Assembly: GCA_019636475.1 (NCBI GenBank)
Contig: JAHBXN010000001.1
Coordinates: 62,001-126,000 of the forward strand
DNA length: 64,000 bases
Direction: 5' to 3'
Origin: Phycisphaerae bacterium
GTDB lineage: Bacteria; Planctomycetota; Phycisphaerae; UBA1845; UTPLA1
Part shown: positions 8,114 to 17,894 of the stretch, piece by piece
How positions within the stretch are numbered: the stretch's first letter is position 1
Layout: every line of letters begins with the position of its first letter
Program-made: the position numbers and the translations under genes
The notes under the pieces: generated by a model
Told to the model about the DNA's origin: nothing
Database searches by the model: none
Seen by the model: the letters and a program-made list of their open reading frames with translations, nothing else

Positions 8114-9655
8114 TCAAATCGCCGCCGGCACACCGGCGAGAATTGACAACAGCATCGTGCCGATGGGCTCGAAGAATCGCAGCAGATCAGCATGAAGCCA
8201 GAGCGTCGCAAAAGCCCCCATCGCCAGCCAGGGGCCGAATGGAACCGCCCGGCTCGACTTCCAGAATGACATCGCCAGAACGCCGATGATCGCCAACAGC
8301 GCGGCGAGGAAGAACCCGAATACCAACCCCCACACCCCCATCACCGCGCCCATCGCAGCCATGATGAATATGTCACCGGAGCCGTATGCCTCCTTGCCGA
8401 AACCCAATGTCCCTGCGATGCGGACAAACCACCCGAACGCCGCCGCCCACACGAGCGAACCCAATGCCGTCAGCGCGCCGGCCGCAGCCCGGCCTGTCGC
8501 ACTGAACGCGAGGCTGTCGCCAAGAAAGTCGGACCAGTCCGAACCGAGCCGCCCCGTTTGTCTCAAGTAAAGAAACACGCCGAGCCCGGCGATGACTGCC
8601 GGCAACAGCGACCTGGCCTCTCCCATGGCGACGCGGCGCGCAGTCAAACGCTCCGCCTCGATTTCCTCGATGATCTGTCGATCCGATTCTCGATGAATGA
8701 CCGACGCGAAAAGCAGGATCGCCATGAGCAGGCCCAAGCCGAGGAGTCCACGCTCCGTCGGTGCCGGAACGAGACCGGTCAGGCCGATGTGCGGCCATAC
8801 GATCAGCCAGATCGCATACCCCAGCACGACCAAAACCATCAGAAACACCGGCATAGGATTAAATGGAGTGTTCTCGGCATTCAGGTCGGTCGGCGCATCG
8901 GAAACGTCCTCGGCCTCTTCACCGGCCGATGTCGAGTCGGGATTGACGTCAGCGGCCGCTCGCGCACCAAGACTCGCCTGCGTCGCCAGTGTCTCCCACA
9001 GCCACCACGAAACGCCCATTGCAGACGCGATCAGTGCGAATGGCGCCGAGAGGACGCCGGTCGGGGGCGTCGCAGGCTGGACGCCGAGCCCGGATCGAAG
9101 CACGAGAGGCGAACCGGGCCGCGACGCTGAGTGGACGGCGTTTTCCGCGACATGATTCCCGAGCGGATCCGCCGTCACGAACCAGACCGCCGTCAGACAG
9201 ACGCCGACGAACATGCCGAAAACAAGTACCCTGACATCCACGGCGTAGGATTCGATATCCATCGCCGCGATTGCCAACAAAACCGCGAAGAGGGAGATGA
9301 ATCCGAACGCGGCCGGCCAATCCGATTCCGGATCGCCAATCAAAGGCCAGACTTTGCCAATGAACATCGCATCCACGACCGCGACGAAAAGGAACGCGGC
9401 GACGGCCTCGACGATCGGATAGACGATTCCGATCGGCGCGGAGCAATCGCGGCAACGACCGCGCAACCACAGCCAACCAAGAATCGGAATATTGTCACGG
9501 AACCTGATGCGGGATTGGCAGTGCGGGCAGAAAGACCATCGCGGCTCAGAGACTGACAAGCCGCGCGGTAAGCGAAAAATGACAACATTCAGGAAGCTGC
9601 CGACAATCGCGCCGAAGACCGCCGCAGCGATAACCCAAATCGTGGAGATCGCCAC
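8114..9655 (-). CDS. Type 4 prepilin peptidase / N-methyltransferase (A24), enlarged
   Basis: 513 residues from a GTG at 9655 with GGGAGG 7 bases upstream; this start gives the normal N-terminal membrane segment followed by GSFLNVVIFRLPRG. The zinc-binding CPHC...CRDC of the methyltransferase loop is present (residues about 42-70). The two catalytic Asp of the peptidase are in AAMDIESY and in GSGDIFIM. PilD enzymes are usually about 250-290 residues; here the catalytic Asp are separated by a large insertion with extra membrane segments and an acidic loop (GEEAEDVSDAPTD). It lies 23 bases after aroK. A second, small A24 peptidase (TadV) occurs in the Tad locus, so this one probably processes the other prepilins, such as the one at 32519-33406. 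Confidence 0.88.
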   Translation of the reverse strand: MAISTIWVIAAAVFGAIVGSFLNVVIFRLPRGLSVSEPRWSFCPHCQSRIRFRDNIPILGWLWLRGRCRDCSAPIGIVYPIVEAVAAFLFVAVVDAMFIGKVWPLIGDPESDWPAAFGFISLFAVLLAIAAMDIESYAVDVRVLVFGMFVGVCLTAVWFVTADPLGNHVAENAVHSASRPGSPLVLRSGLGVQPATPPTGVLSAPFALIASAMGVSWWLWETLATQASLGARAAADVNPDSTSAGEEAEDVSDAPTDLNAENTPFNPMPVFLMVLVVLGYAIWLIVWPHIGLTGLVPAPTERGLLGLGLLMAILLFASVIHRESDRQIIEEIEAERLTARRVAMGEARSLLPAVIAGLGVFLYLRQTGRLGSDWSDFLGDSLAFSATGRAAAGALTALGSLVWAAAFGWFVRIAGTLGFGKEAYGSGDIFIMAAMGAVMGVWGLVFGFFLAALLAIIGVLAMSFWKSSRAVPFGPWLAMGAFATLWLHADLLRFFEPIGTMLLSILAGVPAAI

Positions 9656-9678
9656 GCGATCGCCTCCCTGCGACGTGC

Positions 9679-10212
9679 TCAGTAGGCATGAGCGTCGTTG
9701 GCTTCGTACCAAAGCTCGATGGCTTCGACGACTTCGGACACGGACAAGGTCTCCGTATCGATGACGTGACTTGCGGCGGACTCATAGATCGGCTCACGCT
9801 GGAGCAGGATTGCCTCCAGTTCCGCCAGGCCACCCGACGACGTGAGGTTCGGCCGGTTGTAGATCGTGTGAGGATCCTTGCTGACCCGCGACCAGAGGAC
9901 CGCCGCCGGCGCCCGCAGCCAGACAACCTTGCCGACCCGCCGCACGAGACTCAACGTCTCAGGATCGGTCAAGGCTCCGCCACCCAGCGCGATCACATGG
10001 TCCTTGAGCTTCTTGATCTTTAGGAATGCCTCGCGCTCGCGCCGGCGAAAACCAGACTCGCCTTCGGTCGCGAAAATTTCGCGGATGCTCTTGCCCGCAT
10101 CCTCAACGATGCGTGCATCGAGATCGACAAACTCCATCTTGAGGCGCCGGGCCACCGATGGGCCGACCGTTGACTTTCCGCTGCCACGACTCCCGACGAG
10201 TATGATATTCAC
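9679..10212 (-). CDS. aroK: Shikimate kinase
   Basis: 177 residues, normal size. Phosphorylates shikimate at O3 with ATP. Walker A is GSRGSGKST (residues 8-16), the shikimate-binding Asp is in VDLDARI, the FRRREREAF stretch carries the conserved Arg, and ALGGGAL is the glycine loop that contacts shikimate. The lid region reads NRPNL. Its ATG overlaps the TGA of the metallophosphoesterase gene by four bases, so the two are probably translationally coupled. The bifunctional aroDE gene, which supplies its substrate, lies two genes upstream in the same direction. Confidence 0.95.
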   Translation of the reverse strand: MNIILVGSRGSGKSTVGPSVARRLKMEFVDLDARIVEDAGKSIREIFATEGESGFRRREREAFLKIKKLKDHVIALGGGALTDPETLSLVRRVGKVVWLRAPAAVLWSRVSKDPHTIYNRPNLTSSGGLAELEAILLQREPIYESAASHVIDTETLSVSEVVEAIELWYEANDAHAY

Positions 10213-11063
10213 GCGTGTTGTCCGTGTTCGCGTTTTGTGACTCGCCCCCCGGACACGTCGATCTCAAGGACGGCGTAGCACACCGCCTTGGTCATCTGAC
10301 CGGCATTCACGCAGAGCGACTTGCCGATCATCTCGCAGAATTCACCGGTCACCCGCGGGGACTCGTGAATATGGCCATGCAACGAAAGCAATGGAACATG
10401 CCGCTCAATCGCGGCCCGAATCGAACGCGAGCCAAACGACTGATTCCGAAACGATTGATCCAGCTTCGAGTTAAAAGGCGGAGCATGCGCGACAAAAACC
10501 CATGGCTCCGACGGGACATGGAGCGTGGCCATGTCGTCCTGAATGGTCGGCTGACCATCAAAGATCATCCGCGCGCCATGCTGCACCGGCCGGTTGAATT
10601 GGTGATTCCATCGCGCTCCGCCGATAAATGGCGGCGTGTCGCCCGGCATATCCAGCCGTTCAAAATCCTTGACATACCAGGGGGTCGGCGGCGTGTAGGA
10701 ATAGCCGACGAAATGCAGTCCATCCACGGCATGCGACTCAGTGGACGTGAGAATCCGAACAAGCCCGTCCGCTTCAAGTTCCTTCATCGCGATGGGACTG
10801 CTGCCCCAATCGTGATTTCCAAAAATAACAAAGACTTCCTTCGGATTGGCCCGTTGACGAAGGTCGCTGACAAACTTGCGGAACTGCCCCCGAACGAATG
10901 CCGCCTGCCCGTGGCCGAGCGATTCCGGGTCGGTCGCGCTGTCATCGGGCAGGAGATCGCCTCCCAGCACGATCACATCCGGCCGGATGGTCTCCGCAGC
11001 CGCCAGAAAGCGCGCGTACAGGGTGAGACTTCCGTGTAGGTCAGACGTATGGAGCAACCTCAT
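10209..11063 (-). CDS. Calcineurin-like metallophosphoesterase
   Basis: 284 residues. All five metal-binding blocks are visible: TSDLHG at the N-terminus, VLGGDLL, FGNHDW, VAHAPP and HGHIHESP. A cytoplasmic binuclear phosphoesterase is the safe call; the substrate cannot be told from sequence. It overlaps aroK by four bases and follows aroDE after a 193-base gap. A link to aromatic amino acid synthesis is only positional. Confidence 0.9.
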   Translation of the reverse strand: MRLLHTSDLHGSLTLYARFLAAAETIRPDVIVLGGDLLPDDSATDPESLGHGQAAFVRGQFRKFVSDLRQRANPKEVFVIFGNHDWGSSPIAMKELEADGLVRILTSTESHAVDGLHFVGYSYTPPTPWYVKDFERLDMPGDTPPFIGGARWNHQFNRPVQHGARMIFDGQPTIQDDMATLHVPSEPWVFVAHAPPFNSKLDQSFRNQSFGSRSIRAAIERHVPLLSLHGHIHESPRVTGEFCEMIGKSLCVNAGQMTKAVCYAVLEIDVSGGRVTKREHGQHA

Positions 11064-11256
11064 CGGTCTTGCGTTGCCTCTGCACGCCCGGGGGGCAGGC
11101 CGGGCGGTTGATGGTCAATTGGTGGCATCTTGTCCGCAACCGTCCTCTCGGTCAATCGTTGTCGCCATGGCACCCAACGTCAGCCGATCGCGGCAAACAC
11201 CCATACGGACTCCGCCCCATCTCAGGAGCCCTACGCGCAGCCTCCCGTTTCGGATC

Positions 11257-12888
11257 TCATCGGTCGATTTCGGCGGCCGCCCTGCTGCGAATTTCCCTGT
11301 CAATAATCGCCTTTGCGGTCATTTCGTGAAAAACCGATCGGGCAACGTCTTCCCCGGTCCAGATTGTGAATTGGGCCACCGCCTGATGCGCGAAGAGATC
11401 CGCACCGCTGATGACCCGACAACCTGCTTGGGCCGCCTCCCGCAGCAACCTAGTTTGCAGTGGAAAGTAGATACTGTCAAAGACCATCCGCCCTCCCCGC
11501 AAAGCCGCCGGGGACACGGGTGACTGATCGGTCAGCGGGTGCATTCCGATCGGCGTGCAGTTCAGTATCAGATCGCAGGAAACTCGATCACGCTCGGGCC
11601 AGGCGCAGACCGAACAGCCGAATCGATCGGCGATCGCTCGGGCGCTGGGTTCGTTGCGCCCGGCGATCGTCACCCGCGCTCCCGCTTTCGAAAGCGCGTA
11701 GGCCGCCGCCCTTGCCATGCCGCCGGAGCCAAGCACGAGGGCGCTCAGTCCGGCCGGCAGTTGCTCTGTGCCGAGCGCATCCGACACGGCGCCCGTCACC
11801 GCGGCGCTGTCGGTGTTCCAGCCTTCGACCACCCCATCGGGACAGAGCTTCAGCGTATTGACCGCGCCGCATTCCCGCGACGCCTCGTCCATCAGCCGGC
11901 CGCGTTCGTTCACGAATCGCCACGCGTTTTCCTTGTGCGGAATCGTCACACTGAAACCCCGAAAATCCAGCCAGGGCCGTGCGAGAACCTCGACCATGAA
12001 CGCCTTGAACGATTCCGGGCCGGCGGTCACGCGAATCGGAACGTACACCGCGTCCCGCCCCGTCCGATCAAACGCCGCATTCTGCACATCGGGGCTGATG
12101 GAATGCCCGATCGGATCGCCGAGAACCCCGTAAAGATGCGTCGCCGAACCGATTCGGCTCCATCGAAAGCCGTCCCGCAATTCGCGAATCGTCAGTTGGC
12201 CCGGCGCGGTTTCATCGCCATGCCGCAGCGACGCGAACGTCGCAAATGCCCCGAATTTTCGACACAGAATCCGCGACAAGCGGCCGTCCTCGCCCATGCA
12301 GACCGTGATCGCCGGTCGCGGGCTGAGTCGCAGCAGTTCGAACGCCTCAAAGTTGTCACGGACGGATCGCGCCCGCCATGCCAGCTTGGGCACATCGCAG
12401 GCTTCCTCCTCGCACATCCGCACCAGATCGGCCTGTAGCGAGGCCGGCCTGCCCTTGTCGTCATGCCTGGAGAGAATCAATTTGCGGCGACTCCCGCCTT
12501 CGATCATTTCGACACCGCCGGTCTGCGAAACGACATCCGCCCGACGCATGGCGGCGGTTGCGATGCGGCGGCTCTCCTCGGATCGCTCCCACGTCGCAAT
12601 CTCCACGTCGATGTAGTCGAACGTCGGCCCCAGTTCGTCGAGTCGTGCCATGCGTGCGGCATCAGTCGCGGAATCGCCGCCGCCTTCCGCCGGACTGCGA
12701 TAGGTCAGGATGATTGGCGGTCCATCGGTGAATGCGGCGCGCAATCCGCGGATGTCCTCGTCCGTCAGGTCGGGCATCAGATCAAGCCGAAGTTCAATCA
12801 TGTCAGCGCCGGCCTCGATCGCAGCCGTCATGTCCGCGCGGACTGCGTCGGCTGATTCGCCTGACAATGATACGATGATCAGACTCAT
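11257..12888 (-). CDS. aroDE: Bifunctional 3-dehydroquinate dehydratase (type I) / shikimate dehydrogenase
   Basis: 543 residues, the sum of two enzymes. The N-terminal half (about 1-225) is a type I dehydroquinase: IELRLDLM, catalytic His in LILSRHDDKG and Schiff-base Lys in VPKLAW. The C-terminal half (about 250-543) is shikimate dehydrogenase: YGVLGDPIGHSISP, catalytic Lys in IPHKENAW, NTDSAAV, and the NADP loop GSGGMARAAA. Together they turn 3-dehydroquinate into shikimate. The fusion is also known in plants, chlamydiae and planctomycetes. The ATG at 12888 has GGAG 5 bases upstream. It lies 32 bases after the SGNH-like gene and probably shares its promoter. Confidence 0.94.
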   Translation of the reverse strand: MSLIIVSLSGESADAVRADMTAAIEAGADMIELRLDLMPDLTDEDIRGLRAAFTDGPPIILTYRSPAEGGGDSATDAARMARLDELGPTFDYIDVEIATWERSEESRRIATAAMRRADVVSQTGGVEMIEGGSRRKLILSRHDDKGRPASLQADLVRMCEEEACDVPKLAWRARSVRDNFEAFELLRLSPRPAITVCMGEDGRLSRILCRKFGAFATFASLRHGDETAPGQLTIRELRDGFRWSRIGSATHLYGVLGDPIGHSISPDVQNAAFDRTGRDAVYVPIRVTAGPESFKAFMVEVLARPWLDFRGFSVTIPHKENAWRFVNERGRLMDEASRECGAVNTLKLCPDGVVEGWNTDSAAVTGAVSDALGTEQLPAGLSALVLGSGGMARAAAYALSKAGARVTIAGRNEPSARAIADRFGCSVCAWPERDRVSCDLILNCTPIGMHPLTDQSPVSPAALRGGRMVFDSIYFPLQTRLLREAAQAGCRVISGADLFAHQAVAQFTIWTGEDVARSVFHEMTAKAIIDREIRSRAAAEIDR

Positions 12889-12920
12889 TTCACTCCGATC
12901 TCGCCGCCTCGCGCGGGACG

Positions 12921-14162
12921 TCAGTCATCAGCCGGCCGCGATTCAGCCTTGAAATACCCTTCACCCTCGAGGATTCGCAACAGCGCCCTGGCCACAAGGC
13001 GATGCCCCGCCGGCGTCCAATGGGGATCGTCGTCGAATGACAACGGAAACTCCGTCGCGTTCTTGAAGTCGTCGTAGAGCGAATAGACCGGGAACGCCAC
13101 CCGTTCCTTCAGTTCGCCCAGCCAGACGAACGGCTCCATCACATAGGGCCCGAGGACCTCGTATCGGATGCTCTCCCAGTTCCTGGACGATTCGCGGCTG
13201 GAATACTGATAGGTGCGAGGAAACATGAACAGGATAAACCGGCAGCCCAACTCCTCCCGGCAGATGCGCTCTGTTTCCATCAGGTTCCGGGCCGTTTCCT
13301 CCATCAAATCACGGTTCTGCGACAACGGACGGCTCGTAATGAAAAAGCGATCCTTCGGCACCAGTTCCTGCCGACTCAGCGCGGAATCGATCCACTCGCG
13401 CAGGCGAAACCGCCGTCGAAGCTCCTCCACCCAGTGCGCCGCGCCGAGTTGTTGGATCATGAATTCCGCCGGGGGGGTTCCGACATTTTCCAGACCCATT
13501 CGCCGTCGCAGATCGTCGTGAAAATCGGTCATGTCGAGGCAATAGATCACGAGATCGGGCTTGTACTTCGGCCCGACTTCGCGAAGGACGCGCGACGTGA
13601 TGATCGGCGAGGAGGACGTCCAGCCAAAATTGACCGTGCGAAGCCGACGTTCGGGAAATTTTTCACCGGCCAGTTTTTCCAGTTGATTCGGAAAAGTCTC
13701 GTCGCTGTCGTCCAGCAACTCGCCATAACAGAACGAGTCGCCGATGCAGATGACATTGAAGGTGTCGGCCGAAAAGTCGGTCGCCTCGTACCGGCATCGG
13801 ATGCCGTCGGAATTCACCCACGGATACGCATGCGGCTGCATCCGATGCTCCACATCCGGCGAATGTGTCTGCGAAAGCCGCCAGCGAATGACCCGGGCAC
13901 CGACCCATTCAAATGCCAGCAGGGACAAAACGGAGCTGATAAGCAGTGCAATGATCCGTGCATCGCGCCGATAAAGAATCTGATAGATCAGCCAGACAAG
14001 AATCCCGATGGCCAGCGTGGTCAGCACGTCGGTAAAGGCCAGCGCGACGGCGACATAAATCACGGCGATGGCGAATCGGTCCCAAGACGCGCGCGGCGTT
14101 TTTCGCAATCTTGCGGCGAATGTCGGAAACACCCGCTCCACGGCTGCAAGGAGTCCACCCAT
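12921..14162 (-). CDS. Membrane-anchored SGNH/GDSL-type hydrolase-like protein
   Basis: 413 residues from the ATG at 14162. Three or so hydrophobic segments fill residues about 20-95 (IAVIYVAVALAFTDVLTTLA and beyond). The outer domain starts near CIGDSFCYGELLDD, matching the GDS block with its Ser nucleophile, and ends with DDDPHWTPAGHRLVA, the Asp-x-x-His block. A role in adding or removing acyl groups on envelope glycans is likely by family, but the substrate is unknown. The likely promoter overlaps the start codon region, so the mRNA may have no leader. It heads the aroDE-phosphoesterase-aroK-pilD group and follows tadC by 117 bases. Confidence 0.72.
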   Translation of the reverse strand: MGGLLAAVERVFPTFAARLRKTPRASWDRFAIAVIYVAVALAFTDVLTTLAIGILVWLIYQILYRRDARIIALLISSVLSLLAFEWVGARVIRWRLSQTHSPDVEHRMQPHAYPWVNSDGIRCRYEATDFSADTFNVICIGDSFCYGELLDDSDETFPNQLEKLAGEKFPERRLRTVNFGWTSSSPIITSRVLREVGPKYKPDLVIYCLDMTDFHDDLRRRMGLENVGTPPAEFMIQQLGAAHWVEELRRRFRLREWIDSALSRQELVPKDRFFITSRPLSQNRDLMEETARNLMETERICREELGCRFILFMFPRTYQYSSRESSRNWESIRYEVLGPYVMEPFVWLGELKERVAFPVYSLYDDFKNATEFPLSFDDDPHWTPAGHRLVARALLRILEGEGYFKAESRPADD

Positions 14163-14169
14163 CGGCGCA

Positions 14170-14198
14170 ATTATAGGATGAATCCGATGGCCGCGCAA
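14170..14198 (-). promoter_or_regulatory. Promoter with a perfect TATAAT, possible leaderless start
   Basis: On the minus strand TATAAT occupies 14175-14170 and TTGCGC lies at 14198-14193, a 17-base spacer. Transcription would begin about 14163-14161, at the ATG of the SGNH-like gene, so the message could be leaderless. Confidence 0.5.
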
Positions 14199-14278
14199 CC
14201 GAACCCGGTCCCGCGGTCGCCGCAAGCCATGCGATCGATGCCGCCCGCCGCGGCACACCTTGAATCACACCATGAAGT

Positions 14279-15226
14279 TTATTTGCTCAGCGCTCCGCCG
14301 GACTGGAATGTATCCATCAATTGCACGGCGGCCGGCCCGGCAAGAACGATGAAAATCGTCGGGAAGATGAACAGAATCAAAGGCAGCAGCAATTTCACGG
14401 CTGTCTTCTGCGCCCGTTCCTCCGCCCGCTGGCGGCGTTTGGTGCGCAACGACTCGGCCTGTGTTCGAAGTGCCTTGGATATGCTGGTTCCGAGCTTTTC
14501 GGCCTGTGCGATCGTCGCGACGAGGGCCTTCATTTCCACGACCGCGCTTCTCTCGGCCATCTTGCCCAGGGCCTCCGCGCGTTGCACGCCCATCTGGGTT
14601 TCGACGCACGCGATGTGAAACTCCTCCGCCAGCGCGATATAGACATTCCGCATCTCGTCACTGACGCGAAGCAGCGCAGCATCCAGTCCGAGCCCGGCCT
14701 CGACGCCGACGACCATGAGGTCCAGGGCATCCGGCAAGCCGTTGCGAATCTGCTCGGCCCGCTTGCCGACCGTGATGCTCAACCAGAGATTCGGGAGCAT
14801 GAATCCGAGTCCCGCGGCGAAGACCGACTGCCCGAGAATGGCCATGGTATCCTTGCCGCTTTCGATGCCGAGGAACGCCCCGATCGCGCCGCAGGCGACG
14901 AATCCCGCCGTCTTGCTGGCGAGAAACAGGCTGGCCGCGGCCTCTCGCCGGAATCCGGCCTGGGCCAGTTTGGCGCGGAGGTTCGTCTGCTCCTCGCTTT
15001 TCATCGGCATGACGGGCTTGGAGAGGAAAGGCGCCGCCTTTTCGAAGACGCTGCTCTTCGCCTTGTCGCGCGCCCGGGCCTGAAGGGTTTTGACGTCGTC
15101 TTCCTTGCTGAGGCCCGCGGTGCGGCGACGGACCACTTCGCTCTCCTCCTGCCTGTTGGGCATGAGGGAATAGACGATCATCGTCACCGCCACGACCGTC
15201 AGCGCACCGAGAATGTAGATTTCCAT
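14279..15226 (-). CDS. tadC: Tad pilus inner-membrane platform protein TadC
   Basis: 315 residues. Hydrophobic segments near the N-terminus, in the middle (FVACGAIGAFLGI, FAAGLGFMLPNLWLSI) and at the C-terminus (LLLPLILFIFPTIFIVLAGPA) enclose a type II secretion F domain with GLPDALDLMVVGVEAGLGLDAAL and EKLGTSISKALRTQ. This is the normal TadC layout. With TadB it forms the membrane platform driven by the TadA ATPase. It lies 61 bases downstream of tadB and is the last gene of the Tad set. Confidence 0.92.
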   Translation of the reverse strand: MEIYILGALTVVAVTMIVYSLMPNRQEESEVVRRRTAGLSKEDDVKTLQARARDKAKSSVFEKAAPFLSKPVMPMKSEEQTNLRAKLAQAGFRREAAASLFLASKTAGFVACGAIGAFLGIESGKDTMAILGQSVFAAGLGFMLPNLWLSITVGKRAEQIRNGLPDALDLMVVGVEAGLGLDAALLRVSDEMRNVYIALAEEFHIACVETQMGVQRAEALGKMAERSAVVEMKALVATIAQAEKLGTSISKALRTQAESLRTKRRQRAEERAQKTAVKLLLPLILFIFPTIFIVLAGPAAVQLMDTFQSGGALSK

Positions 15227-15287
15227 GATTCCGCTCCGCGATTGCCCTGCGGCGCTGTTTGCCGCCGGATTTCGATTCAGTTCCGCA

Positions 15288-16307
15288 TTACACCTTGATG
15301 TTCACGATCTTCTGGATCATCGCCAGGCCGAGCAACTGCATGACCGCGCCCGTGATGAGCATGTAATTGCCGATTTCCGTCGAGAGCAGCTTGTCGGCGT
15401 AGTTCGGGTTCACGACCAGTTCGAGCACAAATACGACGATCGGCAGCGCGAGGAGCACCCATCCGGACAACCGGCCTTCCGCGGTGAGCGCCTTCACCAT
15501 TCCGAAGAGCTTGATGCGTTCGCGAATGACGCCGCTGATGTTGTCGAGCACTTCGGCGAGGTCGCCGCCTGTCTGCCGCTGGATGCACACAGCGGTCACG
15601 AAGAAATTGACGTCCATCATTCCGATCCGCTTCGCCATGCCCTTCAGGGCGTCCTCGATCTTGATACCGAGGTTCTGCTCATGAAAGACTCGGGCGAATT
15701 CAGAGCGAACCGGATCGCTGAGCTGCTGACTGATGACCAGCACGGCGTTCGGGAGCGAATGGCCTGCGCGGAGCGCCTGACTCATGAGTTCGAACACGTC
15801 GGGCAACTGATTCAGGAACCGGTTAAGGCGGATCTTCCGCATGATGAACACGACGAGCAGCGGCAGGAGCACCAGACCGAGCGCGACGCTGATCGAGATC
15901 CAAAGCTCCTGCTTCAGGAAATAGCAGGCGATGTAGCCGCACGCGCCCAGGCCGGTCAGATTGATGAGCACGGAGGTCGCGCTGAAATGCACGTTTGCCT
16001 GGTCGAGCATTCGCTGGAGCGCGCCAATGACGCTGAGCTTGGACAGCGCGCCGGCGATCAGGCTTTCGGCTTCCTTCTTCTGTCGCAGAATCGATGCCTT
16101 GACCGCTTTTTCCGCGTTTGAATCTCCGTCAAAGCCGGACTTCTCTCGGAGACGATCCTGTACGCGTTTGACGTCCGGTTTGCGCAAATCCCGCACGAGG
16201 CTGAAAATCGCGTAGGTAAGCATGATCGACCCGACGAGCGGCAGAACGTACAACATGATCTGCGAGGAAATGTCGGGATCCGCTGCGAGAATCAGGTTCG
16301 CAAACAT
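15288..16307 (-). CDS. tadB: Tad pilus inner-membrane platform protein TadB
   Basis: 339 residues. Starts with a membrane segment (IMLYVLPLVGSIMLTYAIFSLV), then a cytoplasmic loop, two central segments, a T2SSF domain with LNQLPDVFELMSQALRAGHSLPNAV and RQTGGDLAEVLDNISGVIRER, and a C-terminal hydrophobic pair. It pairs with TadC. GGGAG lies 10 bases before the ATG. It sits 144 bases downstream of the ATPase gene in the expected order tadA-tadB-tadC. Confidence 0.93.
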   Translation of the reverse strand: MFANLILAADPDISSQIMLYVLPLVGSIMLTYAIFSLVRDLRKPDVKRVQDRLREKSGFDGDSNAEKAVKASILRQKKEAESLIAGALSKLSVIGALQRMLDQANVHFSATSVLINLTGLGACGYIACYFLKQELWISISVALGLVLLPLLVVFIMRKIRLNRFLNQLPDVFELMSQALRAGHSLPNAVLVISQQLSDPVRSEFARVFHEQNLGIKIEDALKGMAKRIGMMDVNFFVTAVCIQRQTGGDLAEVLDNISGVIRERIKLFGMVKALTAEGRLSGWVLLALPIVVFVLELVVNPNYADKLLSTEIGNYMLITGAVMQLLGLAMIQKIVNIKV

Positions 16308-16451
16308 GAAGCGTTGTCTCCCATTCGCCGCTTACGCACCGCAATCGCCACTGCACTCGAGCCGGTTCACCCGACCGGCCGCGTTCCATGCAGTTGGCGA
16401 ATACAGTCACACGCAAGCGGCCGACACACCGTCCCCCGAGAGGCTGCGGCA

Positions 16452-17894
16452 TTACAGTGTCGGCGAGTCCTTATAAAGCACGCGTCGCTCGAAGATCGAC
16501 GGATCGAGATCGACGCCGGAATACTTGAGGCGATCGAGGAATCCCGGGCGCAGGCCGGTCGCGATGAACTGGCCATACGCCTTGCCGAGGCTGTCGATTC
16601 CGAGCTGCTCGAATTTAAAGATTTCCTGGATTGTGACCGCATCGCCTTCCATGCCCTGCACTTCGGCAATGCACATCACCTTTCGGGGACCGCCCGTCAG
16701 GCGGTTTGCATTGACGAGCAGATGAATCGCGCTGGCGAACTGCTGCCGTATCGCTTTGACCGGCAGATCGTAACCAGCCATCATCACCATGGTTTCGACG
16801 CGCTGGACGGCGTCGCGAACGCTGTTGGCGTGAATCGTCGTCAGCGAACCATCGTGGCCGGTGTTCATTGCCTGCAACATGTCGAGCGTTTCCGGGCCTC
16901 GGCACTCACCCACGACGATTCTGTCGGGGCGCATGCGCAGGGAGTTGATGAGCAGATCGCGGATGGCGACCTGTCCTTTGCCCTCGATATTCGGAGGTCT
17001 CGTTTCAAGCCGTACGATGTGCGGCTGACGCAGTTGAAGTTCCGCGGCGTCCTCGATGGTCACGATTCGCTCGGTATCGGGAATAAACGACGAGAGATTG
17101 TTCAGCAGGGTCGTCTTACCTGAACCCGTGCCGCCGACGATCAGAATGTTCATGTGGGAGATGACGCAGGCGCGCAGAAAGTCAACCATCTCCTTGGTGA
17201 TTGAGCCGAACTTGAGATAGTCATCCCATGTGATCGGATCGGTACCGAACCGCCGAATTGACATGGAAGGGCCGTCGATCGCCAGGGGTGGAATGACCGC
17301 GTTGACGCGGGAACCGTCCTTAAGCCGGGCGTCGACCATCGGCGAGACTTCGTCGCAACGACGTCCGATCGACGACACAATCTTGTCGATGACGTGCAGC
17401 AGGTGCGAATTGTCCTTGAAGGTCACCTGCGACAGCTGGAGCCGACCTTTGCGTTCGACATAGACCTGCTTGGGTCCGTTGATGAGAATGTCGCTGACAT
17501 GCGGATCGGCCAGCAGCGCCTCGAGCGGCCCGAGCCCGAAAGTTTCGTTGAGAATCTCGGTGACGAGCCGCTGTCGCTCGCTGAAGTTCAGCAGGACGTT
17601 TTCCTCTTCGCAGAGGTTGACAATGACCTGCCGGACTTCCTCCTTGACCTCGTCGCCCTTGCGCCGGCCGATCTCGGCCAGGTCGAGCGTGTCAACCAGC
17701 TTCTTGTGAATGCGCGTCTTGAGTGCGTAGAACTCATCGGACTTATCCGCGCCGGCCTTGCCGCCCGGGCGCGGCACGACGGCCGTCGCCTTCAATGCGA
17801 CGTCGGATGATGGAGTAGAAGCGGTGCCGTCACCGGATTCGGCGGTCGGACTCTTGGGAACTTTCAAAGTGGGAATCTTGGACTTACCGAACAT
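16452..17894 (-). CDS. tadA: Tad pilus assembly ATPase TadA/CpaF
   Basis: 480 residues from the ATG at 17894, chosen over the ATG at 17927 because AGGAGG lies 10 bases upstream. A low-complexity start (about 1-70) is followed by the N-terminal domain and the type II/IV secretion ATPase core: Walker [14 protein letters not shown], Asp box [10 protein letters not shown], Walker B region [12 protein letters not shown], and His box TTIHANS. It powers extension, and possibly retraction, of Flp pili from the cytoplasmic side. Located between tadZ and tadB. Confidence 0.95.
   Translation of the reverse strand: MFGKSKIPTLKVPKSPTAESGDGTASTPSSDVALKATAVVPRPGGKAGADKSDEFYALKTRIHKKLVDTLDLAEIGRRKGDEVKEEVRQVIVNLCEEENVLLNFSERQRLVTEILNETFGLGPLEALLADPHVSDILINGPKQVYVERKGRLQLSQVTFKDNSHLLHVIDKIVSSIGRRCDEVSPMVDARLKDGSRVNAVIPPLAIDGPSMSIRRFGTDPITWDDYLKFGSITKEMVDFLRACVISHMNILIVGGTGSGKTTLLNNLSSFIPDTERIVTIEDAAELQLRQPHIVRLETRPPNIEGKGQVAIRDLLINSLRMRPDRIVVGECRGPETLDMLQAMNTGHDGSLTTIHANSVRDAVQRVETMVMMAGYDLPVKAIRQQFASAIHLLVNANRLTGGPRKVMCIAEVQGMEGDAVTIQEIFKFEQLGIDSLGKAYGQFIATGLRPGFLDRLKYSGVDLDPSIFERRVLYKDSPTL

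Noticed and set aside
13434-14618. 394-codon plus-strand frame across the SGNH-like gene and tadC
   Set aside because: Antisense to two recognisable proteins, low-complexity basic composition, no motifs.
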